Shown: positions 12,192-25,378, numbered from the stretch's first letter. The stretch: 64,000 nucleotides of DNA from Microcyclospora pomicola (GCA_002786065.1 NHNY01000001.1:248001-312000); one strand, 5' to 3'. Numbers and translations: made by a program. The notes: generated by a model from the letters alone, not told the origin.

Positions 12192-14745
12192 ATGCCTCGC
12201 TTTCTCACGCCTTCTCGGATCTGCCTCCTGACTTTGATCGATCTATACCTTTCCAATCAGATCGCCTCGACTTCCAAAGTTGACCTTCTGAGCTTCATTG
12301 CTCAGCACATTCGGCAGCCGACCTCGCAGGAGAATGAGCTTACTGCTTCCAACACTTCTTACCTCTCCATCTCTGGCAATGCGACCGCTTTTGCCGCTTC
12401 GCTGGCGCCTCTGGCATCCATAATCCCCGGTCGAAACGTCTACGACGTCTTCTTGCCCAGGCTATGGCAGTTGACGTCTCTGGACACGCTTCACGCACTT
12501 TTTGAAGGCGCCGGAAATCTTTTCCCTAATCCAGATTCGCCAATAGAAGCTGTCGAATGTAAGATTTCGCGAGCATCGCCGCTGGGACAGTACATCCGTC
12601 GTTGCCGCGTTGAATTTACAAGACTCCAATTCGCAGACTCGCAGGTATTGTGGGATGCCTTTGAAGCTTACCGTCAGCCTACGTACGATGCTTGGGCTGC
12701 GAGGAATCCAGATGCGGCTGTCAAACATGCAGCCTCCGTCTCCAGCTTGAGCGCCATGTCATCGGCAGCCCGGCTTGTGAAAGCAATATCCGCTCCTACC
12801 GAAGCCTACATTAGCGCAGAAGACACTGATCGTCTCATCACTTTCTCCATCCATCAGCTTCAAAAGCTCGGGACACGGATGCCCGAAGATGCCAAGAATA
12901 CCTTACGGCAATGGGTGACCGATCAGTCCGAGTCAGGTCTGCAGTCTTTGCAGCACTTTCTGGCCTTCTTCGAGTCATGGCGCGCAGGTCAATACACCAT
13001 GGCGCTGGAGAACCTCCACCGTTATTTCGACTACTCGCTTGCCGCGAAGAACGTCAATTTACGAGGAGATGAGAGCATGCGAGTCTATTACCAGTATGCC
13101 CTTCTACATCTGAGTGTGCTGCACGCAGACTTTGATTGTTGGGCTGAAAGTGTGGACGCGATGGAAGAGTGTATCGCGACCGCCCGGGAGAATCAGGACA
13201 CAGCCTGTCTGAACTTTGCCTTGTCATGGCTTTTGTACCTTCGTCAAGCGGGTTCCCAACATGAGACGACCTCGTTCGAAAGTGTTGGTGGCCTGAATGG
13301 TGGAGCAAGCGGTGGCCAGGATGAAATCGCTTTCTTGAAAGTCAAATCGAAAGAGACGAAGAACTGGTCACTGATGAGTAGCACTTTGCTTGAAGAGGCA
13401 AAGCTCGAAATGTATGCTGTAAGTATTCTTCTCTGCCAGGCGTTCAATTGTATCGATGACTGATTGGAAGCACACCAAAGAGCGGGAGCAATGTTAAGTC
13501 GCTAGAACACATCTTCCAATCCGGCTATCTCAATATCCAACACGATTTATGGTCGCTCATGCCAGCATCGGCTCTCTTTCAAAGCGTCAGCTTTGATCGC
13601 TTGAGTGAGTGATGCAGCTTGAATTGATGGGTGATTGCTGAAATTCCCACAGGTCAGGTACACCTTTCAGGACGGTTGTTCGGAAGCATTTCGGTCGTCC
13701 ACAAGAATCATTGCCCCCTTGGCGATCGAGTTCGCGCAGAATGTCGAATAGCTTACACACTAGCCCAGCGCGGCCAGTATGAGCATGCGCTACGCACGCT
13801 TGAGATCCTCGCCCCTGCTGTCGAAGGTGTTTTGAAACTAGAACAAAGGGTCCTTGGGTTCTCATACCTTGTCCACGTTGTACGAAACATTCGTTGGTAA
13901 GAAGTAATGTTGCGGGCGTTGTCAATGTTGCGGGTGCGGACTAACACGATGGACTCGTGTAGTGGGGATTTGAAAGCAGCGGAGTACCAGTTCTCACAGC
14001 TAAAGGTCCTCCGCTCATTCACAGATCCGGAGCTCGCATTCGAGATCAACATGATCGAGTTAGACATCCTCATCGAGCGGGAACACTTCCATACCGCACT
14101 TCGAGTCGTTGACAAACATATTCAACGTCTCAAAAGCTCTCCTGGGTCAGGTTCGTAGCTGATTGTGCTTTCTTCGTCCAAAAGTATCAACGATACCTGC
14201 TTACAACTCCTGCATTCACAGACATCGCTCAACGCCTGCATTTCCTTGTCGCTAAGGCCAAGATATTCACAGCTGCATCACAACCAGCGAGGGCTCTCTC
14301 AATCGCCCTGCGCGCCGCATCTACTGCACACAGACTTCTTATCGTACCTATCATGCTGGAAGCCAGTGCTATTTTGGCATACATATTGTGCGACCTAGAT
14401 GAGTTCGAAGCTAGCGTCGCGCTTATCGAGTCAATACTGCCTACAGTCATCGAAGCGAAGAATATGAGACTGACAGCTGAGCTGTATGCTGCATTGGCAG
14501 GCGCTCATGTCGGCAAAGCAGGCGTATTGCCAGTTGCAGAGCGAGCAAAATTGATGTCTGCAGCCGAAGAATGCGTTGAGCAGGGTCGCAACACATATGC
14601 AAAACTGAAAAGCCTCAATGGAGTCCTCGATTGTCTAGCAATGAAGGCGCAGATCGCACGCTGGAGAGGAGACGAAGCCACGGCGACTCTTGCAGAAGAG
14701 GTGGCTTTGCAGCATCTTGCCACGCGCGAGAACGGAGGAAGTTGA
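12192..14745 (+). CDS. APC5: Anaphase-promoting complex subunit 5
   Basis: TPR-rich scaffold subunit of the anaphase-promoting complex/cyclosome, the ubiquitin ligase of mitotic exit. Five exons (12192-13418, 13481-13604, 13653-13896, 13963-14150, 14222-14745) join in frame to 768 residues. The N-terminus MPRFLTPSRICLLTLIDLY fits fungal Apc5. The ANAPC5 family block is QYTMALENLHRYFDYS, followed by YQYALLHLSVLHADFDCW. Later exons carry helical TPR-like repeats (CRIAYTLAQRGQYEHALRTL, IELDILIEREHFHTALRVVD, LYAALAGAHVGKAG). The first intron acceptor, 13480, was chosen because it restores SGSNVKSLEHIFQSG; using an earlier AG gives a stop. The gene is divergent from APN2, the order often seen beside MAT loci in Dothideomycetes. 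Confidence 0.93.
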
Positions 14746-15294
14746 TCCTTGCACTGCTAGAAATTTTGATGACCATCGAGAGATGCTTATGAACTACGAA
14801 TGATGAGGACCTCAACGACAGCATTGATGTCTTGCTGTCGCAGTGGACACGAGCCGCTGGATAGCGATTTGAAACACATTACACTGCATAATGATAGGCT
14901 CAATGTCAGTTCCATGGTGCGAGACTGTCGAGTGATTTGGTGCATGTGGTCTTGGGCCAAACCCATCGCTTCGTACCCAAGTTGAATTGTACGTAGCTGT
15001 ATGCCAAAGTCGACCACCAATCATCACACGGAAGGCCCTCTTTGCTAGTTGTTCATCTCTAGTCGATTTGATCAGGACCTATGCGAGATACGCTCGCATC
15101 TCAAGAAACGTGGCGCAAACGCCATGTGGATGGAGCGCGCGACATGCCTCCACTTGCTCAATTGGGCATGGACACCGCCGGATGCCTGGGTCTCCGACTA
15201 ACGACATAAAAGTAGTTCGTATATAAAGTATCAGACATCCTCCCACCACGAGACTTGTTCAAAGTCATCCAACGACTGCTTGGATCTGTCGAAA
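14746..15294. other. Intergenic region with the P450 promoter
   Basis: No coding signal. It contains a TATA box close to the P450 start. Confidence 0.6.
15222..15227 (+). promoter_or_regulatory. TATA box of the cytochrome P450 gene
   Basis: TATAAA within GTATATAAAG, 73 bases before the ATG. Position and context fit an inducible fungal promoter. Confidence 0.5.
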
Positions 15295-16970
15295 ATGTCT
15301 ACGGCTAAAGGAGTTGGGTTCGTAACCTTGCTGGCACTGGGCCCGCCCGCGATCGTCGTTCTCCGGACCATCATCAACCCCCATTACCTGGCCGACTCAT
15401 CCAAAACATTGCTCGTGGTCTATTTCTTGCTATACACTTTTGCCATCACAAAAGTGGTCATTCCGTTCTTCACCACTCCGCTTCGTGCTCTGCCGCAACC
15501 ACCTGGCGGCTCGTTCGTGACCGGCCATGCTCGAGCCGAGCTCAAGCATCCGCGCGGCAGCAGCTTTCGCGAATGGGCTGACACGGTGCCAAACTCCGGC
15601 CTGATTTTCTTCTGGGGCATATTCTACGGCCTCAAACATGTCCTCCTGACGACCCCGGAAGCGCTGCAGGAGGTCTTGGTCTCGAATTGTTACGATTTCG
15701 AAAAGCCGGCTCCAGGCCGACTGCTTCTGTCGCGGACGATCGGCCGAGGTCTGATCACCGTGGAGGGGGCCGAGCACAAGTTCCAGCGAAAAAGCGTAAC
15801 GCCGGCGTTTTCTGGCAAGCATATCAAGGAATTGGTGCCTCTGTTCTGGTCAAAGTCCCAGGAATTCGTCAATGCCATTGCAGATCAGCTTGATGTCACG
15901 TCGGAGAAGTGGGAGCGCACTGGTGTCGTCGAACTTAATCAGTGGGCATCCCGAGTGACGCTCGATATCATAGGCGTCGCATGTGTTGGGCGAGACTTCA
16001 ATGCGTTGCAGAACTCTGACGACGAGTTCGTCCATCACTATGACAAAATCCTTGCGCCAAACAAGGGTAATTACGTCCTGTTCATACTGCTAAGTATTAT
16101 TGTACCGTTGCGCCTTGCGCGATGGTTTCCCTTCTACAAGGCCTTCCGGGAAGCATCGGAGGGCAGGTATCAGCTTCGTCCGCTGTGCCGTCGTCTGATT
16201 GACATCAAACGCAAAGATATGGCAAGTGAGTCGGAGAAGCACATTGACATTCTGTCGGTCTTGATGCGCCCGGGACAGTTGTCGGATGATCAGCTCGTTA
16301 GTCAGCTTCTTACCTTCCTGGCTGCAGGGTAAGTTGCCGATCTCCTGTTTCTGTATCACATGACTGACGCTGTTCCAGACATGAGACAACTTCTGGAGCT
16401 TTGACTTGGACAGCATGGCTGTTAGCAATCCACCCTGAGATACAAGAGAAGCTCCGTGTGGAAGTTCGGGAATATCTTGCCGAGAGCGAGTCGAGCCTCA
16501 CAGCTGAATCTCTCGAACACCTCCCATATTTGAATGCCGTCACGAGTGAGCAGCTTCGGTTCTTCCCGACCGTGCCAGCGACCGCCAGAATCGCTGTTCG
16601 CGACACAACCATTCTCGGTCAACGCATTCCGAAAGGCACCTCAATTGTCATAAGTCCCTGGGCGATCAACTGTAGCAAAGCTCTATGGGGTGCTGATGCT
16701 GATGAGTACAAACCTGAGCGATGGCTGCCCGAAGGCCAAGCAGGACTTGGCGGCGCCAAAAGTGCCTTCAGCGTAATCACGTTTCTGCATGGACCTCGAA
16801 GCTGCATCGGCCAAGCTTTCTCACGAGCTGAGCTCAAGTGCTTGGTGGCGGCTTTAGTCACGAAGTTTGAGTTCGAGATGGCGGACCCGAACGAGGATAT
16901 TCAACCTGCAGGTCTCGTTACGATCAAGCCTAAAAACGGTCTCAGACTGCGGCTGAGGGAGTTGTCTTAA
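15295..16970 (+). CDS. Cytochrome P450 monooxygenase
   Basis: Haem-thiolate monooxygenase of the ER membrane. Two exons (15295-16328, 16379-16970) join to 541 residues. Two hydrophobic segments at the N-terminus (about residues 8-25 and 38-58) act as membrane anchors, followed by the Pro-rich hinge LPQPPGG. The helix-I motif AGHETTSGALTW is rebuilt across the intron. The ExxR motif is EQLR, PERW is present as KPERWLP, and the haem loop is FLHGPRSCIGQA with the ligand Cys. GLITVEGAEHKFQRKSVTPAF resembles the CYP4-type C-helix. An in-frame TTG 15 bases upstream is not a likely start. The substrate cannot be told, and no polyketide or peptide synthase is nearby, so membership of a metabolite cluster is not supported. 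Confidence 0.95.
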
Positions 16971-18481
16971 TGCGTTGATCGTTCTTATTGTGTGTTTGAA
17001 GTTCGCTCGTCGCCGAGATCTAGGATTGAACCTGATACCCACCTCGCAACTCGAGACCTTTGACGAACCATGGCTGGAGAGCTGCAGGGATGACATGCAT
17101 GAATTAGCTACATAACTTACTTATTGCTGCTAAAGAGCTGTCACCAAAGGTCAAAAACGAGAGATGATTATGAAGGCTCTTTCTCATCTCGTCATCAATC
17201 TAGTGATGATGTGGATCAACTTCAGGAGGCTCCAATGCTCAAATACCTTGTTCTGATGCCGTCCGTTGCTCGACGCCCCGGTCGACATTCACCTCTAAGC
17301 ATAGATGTACCATCATCATTCAATACGTCACAAGCCCCAATGGAACATTCCGAAGATGTGCTGGAATGTCAATGTGTAGGAGATATCTGAGTGCGTGTTC
17401 GTTTAGCCGGAGTCAAGCCGAGGTGAAAATCGGGGGACTCGAACTAGAAGCGGCGAGCTCCTATACAATAACTTCCCCTGCTCCTCAACATACCTACCTC
17501 CTATCATAGCACACGGTCCTATGGCAAGTCTGTTGACTTCAGGCAAATGACGAACAGTACGACCCACATTCAGCATCGCCGAAGCAATCGCGCGCGAGCA
17601 TATGCATAAAAACCGTCCTTATACTGCTGGAAGCAACTCCCCGTGCACTTATGCATACTGGCCCTTGTATAGTTGCTAGGACTTAGCCCCGACAGCGCCG
17701 TTTTGTCTGAGTGCGCGATCGAAAGACAAACACGAGACTCAATGGGCAGAAGTGACGATCTGATGGATGTTGCGAAAAGCTCGATTTGCGAATGAATGAT
17801 GTGAAACTACCGCAGGCGTTCGTTACGAACCATGGCCCAGACAGATGAATCATCGCGGTCGACTTCATACTGCCTGCCGCCTAAGAGACAAAACGGCTCG
17901 GCGTTTTTCATCACTTCAATCGCTAGGGCTGCTCTACTGCACTCGATGGTATAGGTCACTTATAATGAGCTATACACTGAATAGACTGATGGAGACTCCC
18001 GCCGTCCACACGCAATCGCGACTGTCAGCTGGAATATTCGTGTACTGCATTCCAGATATGGCCCGGTGAGGGTTGGAGCTGCATGTATAGCCACGGCTAT
18101 CCGCCTAAAGACATCTACTATACGAAGGACGTATGGCGTGCCGCTCTGAGAATTCTACCTGAAAGTACTGAGGTTAGATGTAGTTTGGGTAAGTACTAGG
18201 TGTTGAGTGCACCCTTTTCCACTTCCACTTCTCTCGAAAGCTCTCTGGAACATCGCTGCTCGAACTGTGTGATATCTGGAGTTGAGCTACTACATGTACG
18301 CTGTTTCATTGCTTTCCTCTGTTCTAGCCGGACTGCATTCTTAACCTCCTCCATTGCATCGCGTTTGGCCTGGAATCCCGGCTGCTTCTTCGATTACAAC
18401 ATCATATGGTGGAGATATCCAGCACGAGAGAACGAAATCGTTCCGATCCTCTGGTCAGGATTCAAGATCTAGCAGGACGAA
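16971..18481. other. 1.5 kb intergenic region
   Basis: Several short frames occur but none has protein-like composition or recognisable motifs, and no tRNA fold holds. It should contain the promoter of the receptor gene. Confidence 0.5.
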
Positions 18482-19961
18482 ATGCAGTCTCCTTACGACA
18501 ACAGGATCGAAGTCGACGGACACGAGTACTTCTCACAACCATACAGCCACCCTTCCCTAGGACCTGTATTACAGCATGGCATGCTTGCGATTGGCATCCT
18601 GGCTCTGCTGTCCGTAACGTCATGCGTTATACTCATCAGCTTCATCATATGGCGGTTCATAACCTGGAGATCCTACAACAAGACCTTTGCCGGATACAAC
18701 CAATATGTGCTCCTCGTCCTCAACCTCTTGCTTGCCGACTTGCAACAAAGCACTGGCTTCCTGATTAATCTCCATTGGGTGTTGTGAGTAGCATCAGAGC
18801 GATCCTACGGTAGAAATTGGCTAACACATACTCCAATGGCGCAGAGACAACAGAATACTTGCACCGAGTACAGCGTGTTATACACAAGGCTGGCTTATCC
18901 ACTCCGGAGATCTAAGTAGTGGCCTCTTCGTCTTGACGATTGCGCTCCATACAGCTTATACAGCGCTCTATGGTGGCCGCCTTTCCACCCTACCATTCTT
19001 CGGCATGATAGTAAGCGTCTGGGCTTGTGCATATCTGCTCACCGGCCTCGGCGTTTGGCTGCACGGCGAACGATACTTCGTGCGCGCAGGGTCTTGGTGC
19101 TGGGTGTCATCTGCATTCCAAGAAGATCGCCTTGCCCTGCATTACGTGTGGATCTTCATGATACAAGGGACCATGCTACTCATTTATATATTGACCTTCA
19201 TCAGCCTACGTCGTAAGACCCGCACTCTGCTCGCTGCAGCACGCGCAAGAGCTGGACAACGTTTTACGCCGAACATGCACACCATCATGGCTGTGAAGCG
19301 CATCACAGGGGTGATGGTCCTGTACCCAAGCATCTACATTTTGCTCACACTACCTCTTTCCATTGGTCGAATGTGGAGCATGGCACATGATGGGCAGCCC
19401 AATGGTGATGCCTTTGCCTGTGCCGCAGGCGCCCTACTTACAAGCTGTGGGTGGGTGGACTGCCTTCTCTACACCTTCACACGACGCCGTTTACTCAGTG
19501 ACACCATGGCTTGGGGCTCAACAAATCATTCCCGCCCTGCCAGCCGTGCTGATACTCGAGAGCTTGGTTGCGGACGCACATCTCAAGCATCGAACACATC
19601 TGATAGTCAATGGTCCGGGCCATCCAAATCAAGTATGGCCATGTCACCCCTATGGCCGACTGCACCTCAAACAACATACAAGCCCGCCAGCCGCCTCTCT
19701 CGCGGCTCTCTTGTACGGTCCTCAAGTACCTCAAGTAGCGTAGTACCCATCCTGCTGGACCTAAGCGTGATCGACGGGACCCAACAGCTACCCTTCTACA
19801 CGCCAGAACAGCGCTTCACGCAATCACCGCCTGAGCGTAACGATCCACAAGTCCACCTTCCACATGGACGCAGCAGCAAGAGCTGCGAAACGACCCGATC
19901 GTCAATCTCATCTGATGGGGCCGACACCGCGCTGCCAAGTCTCCCGGGTCGAGCGCGATAG
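18482..19961 (+). CDS. Seven-transmembrane G-protein-coupled receptor, Git3/cAMP-receptor-like
   Basis: Plasma-membrane receptor likely linked to a heterotrimeric G protein, probably in nutrient or cAMP signalling. Two exons (18482-18783, 18845-19961) join to 472 residues. Seven hydrophobic segments are visible: near residues 34-58, 75-100, 110-135 (GLFVLTIALHTAYTALYGG), 145-165, 190-215, 260-285 and 300-320 (SCGWVDCLLYTFTRR). The LLVLNLLLADLQQSTGF segment in helix 2 is characteristic of this fungal receptor class. The basic third intracellular loop (RRKTRTLLAAARARAGQR) and a Ser-rich cytoplasmic tail of about 150 residues fit receptor regulation. The intron lies after helix 2. It is not one of the pheromone receptors Ste2/Ste3, although it lies between APC5 and the MAT locus. 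Confidence 0.85.
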
Positions 19962-20494
19962 TCTATGCCTCGCGTGTTTGTTTGCGTCAACGTCTTTGGA
20001 TGACGCTTTATGTTTGTGCGGATTACCCTAGATAGCTTGGCGATATCATGATATACGAATGATGTCTTGCCAGTCCTCGTATACAGTGTCATAGAACATT
20101 ACGATTAGATATCTACGAAACTTTATACTCTTCCTGATCGTGTTAGCTCTCTCCAGGTGTACAGAGTTCACATTGTTAAGACGAGCGTGCGATGTCCAAA
20201 AACCGAAATGCGTGCTTGATTATTGAGTCTAGTCTGCGAATCACCATCAAACCCAAGATACATAAGGTATGCTCAGATGCGACATGTTGCCCATATCCGC
20301 CGAAATAGATCTAAGCAGACCGCTTGTGATGGTACACTTCAGTCCTCCAATCTAAACCAGATTCCAGCTTCCTTCTGCCCCGTAAATATCGCTGTGGACC
20401 TGCTCACCTATATGAGACGTCGAAGAACACCAAGCGGATACCAGAAGTCATATCGGATAAGTTGAGGGAGCAATGCTCCTACACTTCGTTTGGG
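19962..20494. other. Convergent 3' intergenic region
   Basis: Between the receptor gene and the secreted-protein gene. Nothing recognised. Confidence 0.55.
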
Positions 20495-21525
20495 CTAAAT
20501 TTTGGGCCGGCTTTTGAACTCGAACTCGCCAAGTTCTTCAGTCGGGTCGGGATGAACACGTGAGTCCGTACGCCAGACCTGCGAAACATATTGCGCCGGG
20601 CGGTCCTGATCGAGGATCGTTTGGGTCAAGGCGGAGCCGTTATTGAAGATGTTTGGAATGACAGCTGCCGCGACTGGGAGACCTTCGGACGGAGTGACCG
20701 TCAACGAGAGGAAGGCAAGTTCACCCTCGAGTGTTACGGTCTGCGGCGTGTAAGAGAACGCCTCGGGCGTGAAGGTCCCATTTGGCCAATACAGTGTCGA
20801 GTTGAGCTTGTCATACAAGCTTTCGAGCTCGGATGCAGTATACTTGCCACTGTCAGGCGAACGGGTCACGATGTTTTGGGTGTAGTCTGTTGAAGGGTTA
20901 GCAATGAGGAAAGTGTTAATGCTCAAAATGCCTTACTGTTACCACCATATCCAGTGAATGCATCAACACCGATCGAATAACGCTGGAGCCGGGCTTGTGG
21001 GTGATATCTAGCGTTAGCCATATACTCGAATATGACAATGGACCGGTTACGGTGTGTCGCGGGCTCGTCTTCGTCAACAATCTCAAACGAGAAGAACTGC
21101 GGCTTTTCCAGGGTGGAAACGAACTTCAGGCTTTTGGGAAGCCATTTCGACAAACTCAGCTGCGACACGCTCATGTTCGAGTACGCGAGGATCTGTATGC
21201 TCATCTGTCCCGCGGTACTGTTTTTCGAGGTCCAGGTCATCTCGGTGGTATTGCTATATCTCGAACTTGGTAAAGCAAGAATGGCGTCGCTGGCGTCCGC
21301 AAGATCGTCTGCAGTGTACAGATCGGCAGTGCCAGATTTGGTCAGCATGGTCAGATTGTAGTCTGGAGAAGCATTAGTGAGACGAGGCAGTGTGGCAAGG
21401 CGGTGTGAGTACATACGTTTGTCAATCTTGTCAGATATGTGGGGATGGCCATTGGTGATGTTGTGGACTTGTTTACACGAGGAGAGCGTCGCCCATCCTA
21501 ACGTTACAAGGTACATCCACAGCAT
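20495..21525 (-). CDS. Predicted secreted glycoprotein of unknown function
   Basis: I do not recognise the family. Three exons (21525-21417, 21362-20937, 20886-20495) join in frame to 308 residues. The start gives MLWMYLVTLGWATLSSC, a plausible signal peptide. The mature part is rich in Asn-X-Ser/Thr sites (NTTEMTW, KNSTAG, YSNMSV, LNSTLYWPNGT, FNNGSAL), with few cysteines. No transmembrane helix is seen after the signal. The 54-base first intron is a multiple of three, so a read-through version would add 18 residues; I favour splicing because the donor, branch and acceptor are all good. An in-frame ATG 165 bases further upstream would bury the signal peptide. It could be a cell-wall or host-interaction protein, but that is only inference from secretion. 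Confidence 0.65.
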
Positions 21526-22422
21526 CGTGACTGTATTGGTCAAGGTTGCTTGGGAGGTGCGGGCTGATAATGGACAACCTGACGTGGAGCCTGAGATGGT
21601 GCCCTGGAATGAGACGTCCCCTGAGATGGTTGGTCTCTGTAGCTTGTCGATTTTTGCTTTGAGGCCAAGAACGATTCGAGTGATTGGCACTGGTCTTATA
21701 TGGTTGTTGCTCCATCTGACACCGTCTGATTTCTACTACGATGGGGCTGCTCGACAGGACAAAGGTATGACCACGTGTACCCGCGACGATTTCGAAGGGA
21801 GCGCAAGAAGTAAGGCTTTCGCTTGCTTAGAGGCATAAACACCTTCCTGAGCGAGGCACATCCCTCACTTTCTGTCCAGTGCGACAGGTCGTTGAAGAGT
21901 GTGTCCGACCAGGAGGTCGCGCTTTTCGAGTTACGGGGTGATGGCCAAAGAGACCTGAATCCGCGAAGCAAGGTTGATCGAAGAAGAGGAACGTATGGGT
22001 GCTGTGTCAGCGTCAATACATTGATATCTCGGAGAGTTTTTGGAAAGATGCATCCTGGACCGCTATCGAATCAGTGATACTAGACTGTAGCAAGAACGCG
22101 TATCACTTCGAAGATTGACCTTGCTTGTGCCGATCCATCACAGGAGGCACAACAAGCGAGCTTACCGTGCAAAACGTTCTGCAAATGCAGTGTAGCAGGA
22201 AGAGAACATACACCAGACACAACAATACTATGCCTAAAGTAACCTTGCGTACACAACAGGCCTTGCGGGAGCATCGCTATCTCTAGGTCGGAACTCGTAA
22301 TAATTGTGGTGATACCAACGGCATTGCAACACAGGCTTTCCTGGCTTGAAGCTTGTAGAGACTGCATCCAGTACACGTGACCGAAATCCGAATGCAGGTG
22401 GCTACCTTTGCACAGGTGTCCT
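21526..22422. other. 0.9 kb intergenic region
   Basis: Between two genes on the minus strand. Frames here are short and not protein-like. No repeat or RNA recognised. Confidence 0.5.
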
Positions 22423-25378
22423 CTACGACCACGTCCCATTCGCGTAACCAAAGTAGCCCGACTCAGGCATTGCCTTCCAAGCAAGGCCTTCGGCGTCGGC
22501 GGTGTTGAGATACACATTGTTGCCCCACCAGTCAGGAAAGGAATATCCGGGATAGCTGACCGCAAAGAATATGATGATCCCGGATAGTGCCGTCCCGAGA
22601 TCCAGTGCCGCCGCGAGGACGTAATTGTACTTAGCCCACCATGCGAAGAACTGGCAGAATCACATCAGCTTCATAGCATCCAGGAACATTTACAATATGA
22701 CACACCTTGCGTTTGATAAGCCCATTGAAGATGAAGTTTACCACGGCCCAAGAGCTGTAATTTACTCCGGTAGCAGGGGGTACGTTGTATGTCTGGTTAT
22801 TATGTGTTAGCATCCCACAAGTTACGGTTATGTACGTGAGCAGAAGAAGGAAGTTGAAGAAGGCTGGGACTCACCCCGACGAAGATCAGCGGCCAGTTGA
22901 TCTTCTTCCAAATGTCCTTCTTGGTATACTTCCAGATAGCCCACGTGATGATTGGCATGATTGCGCCGATCCAGAAGAAATGTAATAGCCCCGAGTAGAT
23001 CTTGCCAACAGAATAGAGTCTCGACGGCCCAATCAGACCCCAGATTACCGACGAAGAAAAGACTGTTCTGCCACTGGGACATGAAAAACCATCGGCCTGA
23101 TCCAGGCTGCAGATGTCGTTGATGTTGCCCAGCATCCATAGAGTGACTCCAGTCTGAGTCAACGCCCCGAGGGTCGCGGCCACGCCTTGAGCAACGAAGA
23201 TAGTACGAGGCGGAACCTTGAAATAATGGCCAAGTTTCTGGTCCTGGCTAAAGAAGATCCCCTGACTGACCACGTCTTCAGACAGGATCTTGAAGATCAT
23301 GTTGGCTAAGGGCTTTCCTGCGAACAGATACCCACCAATAAATTCCGCCAGGACATTGAGCTGATTGGCGTCGACGTTCGTGAGACCTTGGATGATGCCA
23401 CAGGGTACCTGGAACATGTCAGCGATTGGACAGCTGTCAATCATGAATTCAGTATTGGAGAAAGCTTGAGTGTACAAGTTGCCAGCGTCGGATTCAATTC
23501 TTAGGTGTGAGTCCATGAACACTTCCGCAACGAGGTGGTACCTCAGTCACAAGTTGGTGCCTTGGGGGTAAATGCCATTGCGAATGAGATGTTGTCGTAC
23601 AGAAGTACTAGTAAGGCGGACGTAACCGGGACCTGTTACGAGATGGGCAAATTCCAAAACGGTTTTCATAAATTTGTGGTTTCACGAACGAGGCTGCACT
23701 TACCATATAAATTGCTGGGATGAGGAGTGCCAAAAATACACCATATACTGGCAGCTCCGTCTTAAACACTTCAGCCAGAACAATGGCCAAGGCTGTGAAG
23801 ATCACCAGGATGATAACATTCCAGAACCACGGTACGGGTCTGTACGCCTTCATCAAGCGGGCGTGTATGTCAAGCTTCTGACGGCCTCGTAAGGCTTGGT
23901 AGATGTCCGAACCATGCCAGAGATAGACATGCATGATGACCGCGGTGATCGATGCGAAGGAGAGACCATACACGAATGCGAATGTGGCCGACAGGTAAGG
24001 TGGTGAGTAGGCAGCATAAGCGGCAGGATCGAGAGAGTGGCTCGCATCAAGAACTGTGGTCACGTTATACGGCGCGCCAGTGTTGTCATAGACGTCAGCA
24101 GTCATCATGGGAAGATAAGCTGTGAACCAGACATTGGAATAGTATAAGCCGGGTACAATGATCCAGAATGCGACGACAAATCCAGCAAAGACGTTCGCAG
24201 CCGCCCAGCTCGGCGATAGGAGAGGATTTGTGTTATAAGCGACCTGGCTCCAGTCAAAGGTGATCGGCGACATTCCCAGACCAGTCTGCATGCCAAAAAG
24301 TTGGTTTACGACGATGTTGTTGGGTAGGATCCAGCACAGCCAGGTGAAGTAACTCAGCGCAGTAAAAAGTCCTCCGGGAAGCCAGAACCACACAAATGCA
24401 CCGCCAGCAACGATCATGAAGAACTTTATGCGTGAGATTTTCCAGCCGTTAGCGACCGCATTGGCTCGGCTGTGGAGTGTGTTGAGCAGGGCACAATTGC
24501 CTAGGACTCCCGGCCAGATCATGATTGCCGGTTCGACCAACCATCGATGACACAGACCAGCCACACCGAAGCCTAGAAGCTGACAGCAGAGAGTGACAAG
24601 CACCGAGAAGCCTGCAGAAAGCTCAAAGCCGTAGAATTTGAGCGCCGCCTGGATAATGGCAGTTGCATCAGCTCCACCAGCGAATCCTATCGTGACATTG
24701 GCCATGATCACTATGACAACATGCTCCTTGATGTTGAAATGTCTATTGTAGCTAAGTCAACACCAGAGGACACTCTCTTCCTTGCGGTCACTTACCGATC
24801 AGGATTGATCTGCCACTTGCCAAGGAATGGCACGTTCACACTCGTGACCGGAAGCATGTATGCCAGTCCAACTCCCATGGGGAAAGCGAGCAGCTCCGCC
24901 ACGATAGATACAATGTGCACCGCAGGATACCTGAGGGAGAAAAACTGGTTCACGCCAGCACCGATGAAGGTCCATATTATTCCTAAGAGCCACATTCGCA
25001 AGGTGTTTACAGGTATGTCCGGGTCGTCGGTCTGTACTTCTTGATCAGCTAGTCCTGCTACTGTGACAAGGGATTTATGCTCAAACCTACCTCTGGAACC
25101 ACAGCTCGTACTTCCGGGTACGGCGAAGTGTCAGCATCAACGTCTTTGACTTCATCATCTTTGATGACATCGTCGAGCTCGACTTCAATCTCCTGCAGAT
25201 GACCGACTGCAACATCTACCGGCTGAGTGCTTTCTTCGAAACCGATCTTCTCCACCAGCGCCTTGCCCACCTCACGTTCATCATCCTCGATTTTGTTGCC
25301 ACTCTGGTCAAGTGTATTCAGCTGGACGCCGTCAGTATCTCGACGGGTCGCCGGCCAAGGCCGTCTGACGCGCTGCAT
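22423..25378 (-). CDS. Oligopeptide transporter, OPT family
   Basis: Proton-coupled plasma-membrane importer of small peptides (tetra/pentapeptides or glutathione in known members). Six exons, read on the minus strand (25378-25091, 25031-24796, 24742-23704, 23408-22875, 22792-22706, 22650-22423), join to about 803 residues. The acidic cytoplasmic N-terminus ends in SPYPEVRAVVPETDDPDIPV, the OPT family entry motif. Hydrophobic helices follow through the protein, with QDQKLGHYFKVPPR and, at the end, FFAWWAKYNYVLAAALDLG and SYPGYSFPDWWGNNVY, all OPT landmarks. The third intron (23703-23409, 295 bases) is far longer than the others; the join IYM|VPCGIIQGLTN was chosen because it restores the family block, while a nearer acceptor at 23622 opens a frame that soon stops. 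Divergent from the tripeptidyl-peptidase gene. Confidence 0.9.

Noticed and set aside
17436-17452. GGACTCGAAC string resembling a reverse-strand T-arm
   Set aside because: Stem bases on the two sides do not pair.
20495-21525. Reading the first 54-base intron as coding
   Set aside because: It keeps frame, but donor GTATGT, a CTAAT branch and a CCAG acceptor are all good; splicing is the simpler model.
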